The notes beneath the pieces were generated by a model that had not been told where the DNA came from, made no database searches, and was given only the letters and a program-made list of their open reading frames with translations. Below, piece by piece: positions 39,914-40,035 of a stretch of 40,035 nt of DNA. The first letter of the stretch is position 1, and each line of letters starts with the position of its first letter. The translations under genes and the position numbers were made by a program. The DNA comes from Candidatus Shapirobacteria bacterium. Lineage in GTDB: Bacteria > Patescibacteriota > Microgenomatia > UBA12405. The stretch lies in assembly GCA_018062705.1 (NCBI GenBank), contig JAGORQ010000008.1, forward strand, positions 1 through 40,035, written 5' to 3'.

Positions 39914-40035
39914 TTATTTTATAACCTCACCTTCTTCGGCGGATTTTTTGTCATCAGATTTATCAGCTTTTTTTCCGCCAGAGGAGGATCCGCCTGTGGC
40001 GGAGTCTGTCTCTTTTGTCTCCTCACCTGGTGCAC
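39914..40035 (-). CDS. dnaK: Chaperone DnaK, C-terminal tail only
   Basis: Last ~40 codons; the rest is beyond the right window edge. The sequence is a disordered Gly/Ser/Lys/Asp/Glu tail ending AEEGEVIK, the usual DnaK C-terminus type (cf. EEVKDK/GEVVK endings). The neighbour dnaJ supports the call. Part of the tail (SATGGSSSGG) is encoded by a tandem palindromic repeat at 39974-40003. Confidence 0.8.
   Translation of the reverse strand, partial: APGEETKETDSATGGSSSGGKKADKSDDKKSAEEGEVIK
39974..40003. repeat. Tandem TCCGCC-N3-GGCGGA palindrome inside the dnaK tail
   Basis: TCCGCC-AGA-GGAGGA followed directly by TCCGCC-TGT-GGCGGA (second one perfect). Same core as the hairpin at 9817-9835. 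In frame with dnaK. Confidence 0.85.

Overview
The window looks like a chromosomal segment of a small-genome, host-associated or candidate-phyla-type bacterium, most probably Patescibacteria/CPR and perhaps the Microgenomates group. This is an inference from gene form rather than from a marker such as 16S rRNA, which is absent. AlaRS stops at its editing domain, IF-2, NusA and MiaB are stripped down, DnaJ has no zinc finger, ProRS is of the archaeal/eukaryotic-like type, and there are many tiny lineage-specific proteins. TGA acts as a normal stop codon (for example at 6156-6158 and 9229-9231), so code 11 applies. There is no tRNA, rRNA, CRISPR array or prophage.

Layout. 1-3930: start of rpoC and all of rpoB (minus), with a clear promoter at 3994-4022. 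4043-6158: cell-surface genes, namely a Cys-rich secreted protein with a duplicated domain, a membrane protein with a pacifastin/VWC-like Cys module, and a divergent protein with an LPASG sorting signal, which overlaps miaB. 7219-7898: a PIN toxin and its antitoxin. 8270-9804: mltG, a zinc-ribbon protein and ruvX. 9959-12792: a sortase overlapping a large one-pass membrane protein. 12873-14666: alaS. 15095-17468: a plus-strand pair made of an HD-glycosyltransferase fusion and a uridine-kinase-like protein. 17476-19284: a Rel homologue whose synthetase half looks degenerate. 19322-23448: small membrane proteins, a MazF-type toxin-antitoxin pair, a RodZ-like protein and ftsK. 23506-26194: an operon of csaA, proS, a coiled-coil gene, a second tRNA-binding-domain gene and a tiny gene, headed by what reads as a translational T-box riboswitch. 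26679-27281: a REP-associated tyrosine transposase (RAYT). 27437-33512: RNase J, a Lon-like ATPase without protease, pnp and rpsO, an RNA-processing cluster. 33603-37588: small Cys proteins, a DHH-like protein, infB and nusA. 37715-40035: small unknown genes, dnaJ and the 3' end of dnaK.

Four threads run through the window. (1) About fifteen genes have a TATAAT-like -10 hexamer 5-7 bases before the start codon and no Shine-Dalgarno, so leaderless transcription looks like a main mode. (2) A csaA-proS leader carries a full T-box antisequestrator and a competing hairpin that hides the ribosome-binding site. (3) Short GTAG-preceded palindromes lie around and inside the RAYT gene and inside infB, with compensatory stem changes between copies. 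(4) Two small genes, next to dnaJ and rpsO, are bounded by near-perfect copies of the neighbouring gene end and/or promoter, which suggests cassette insertion by recombination.

Together the core genes cover transcription (rpoB, rpoC, nusA), translation (infB, rpsO, alaS, proS, miaB), RNA decay (RNase J, pnp), protein folding (dnaK, dnaJ) and wall growth or division (mltG, ftsK, RodZ-like). The accessory genes are surface proteins, toxin-antitoxin pairs and unknown mini-proteins.
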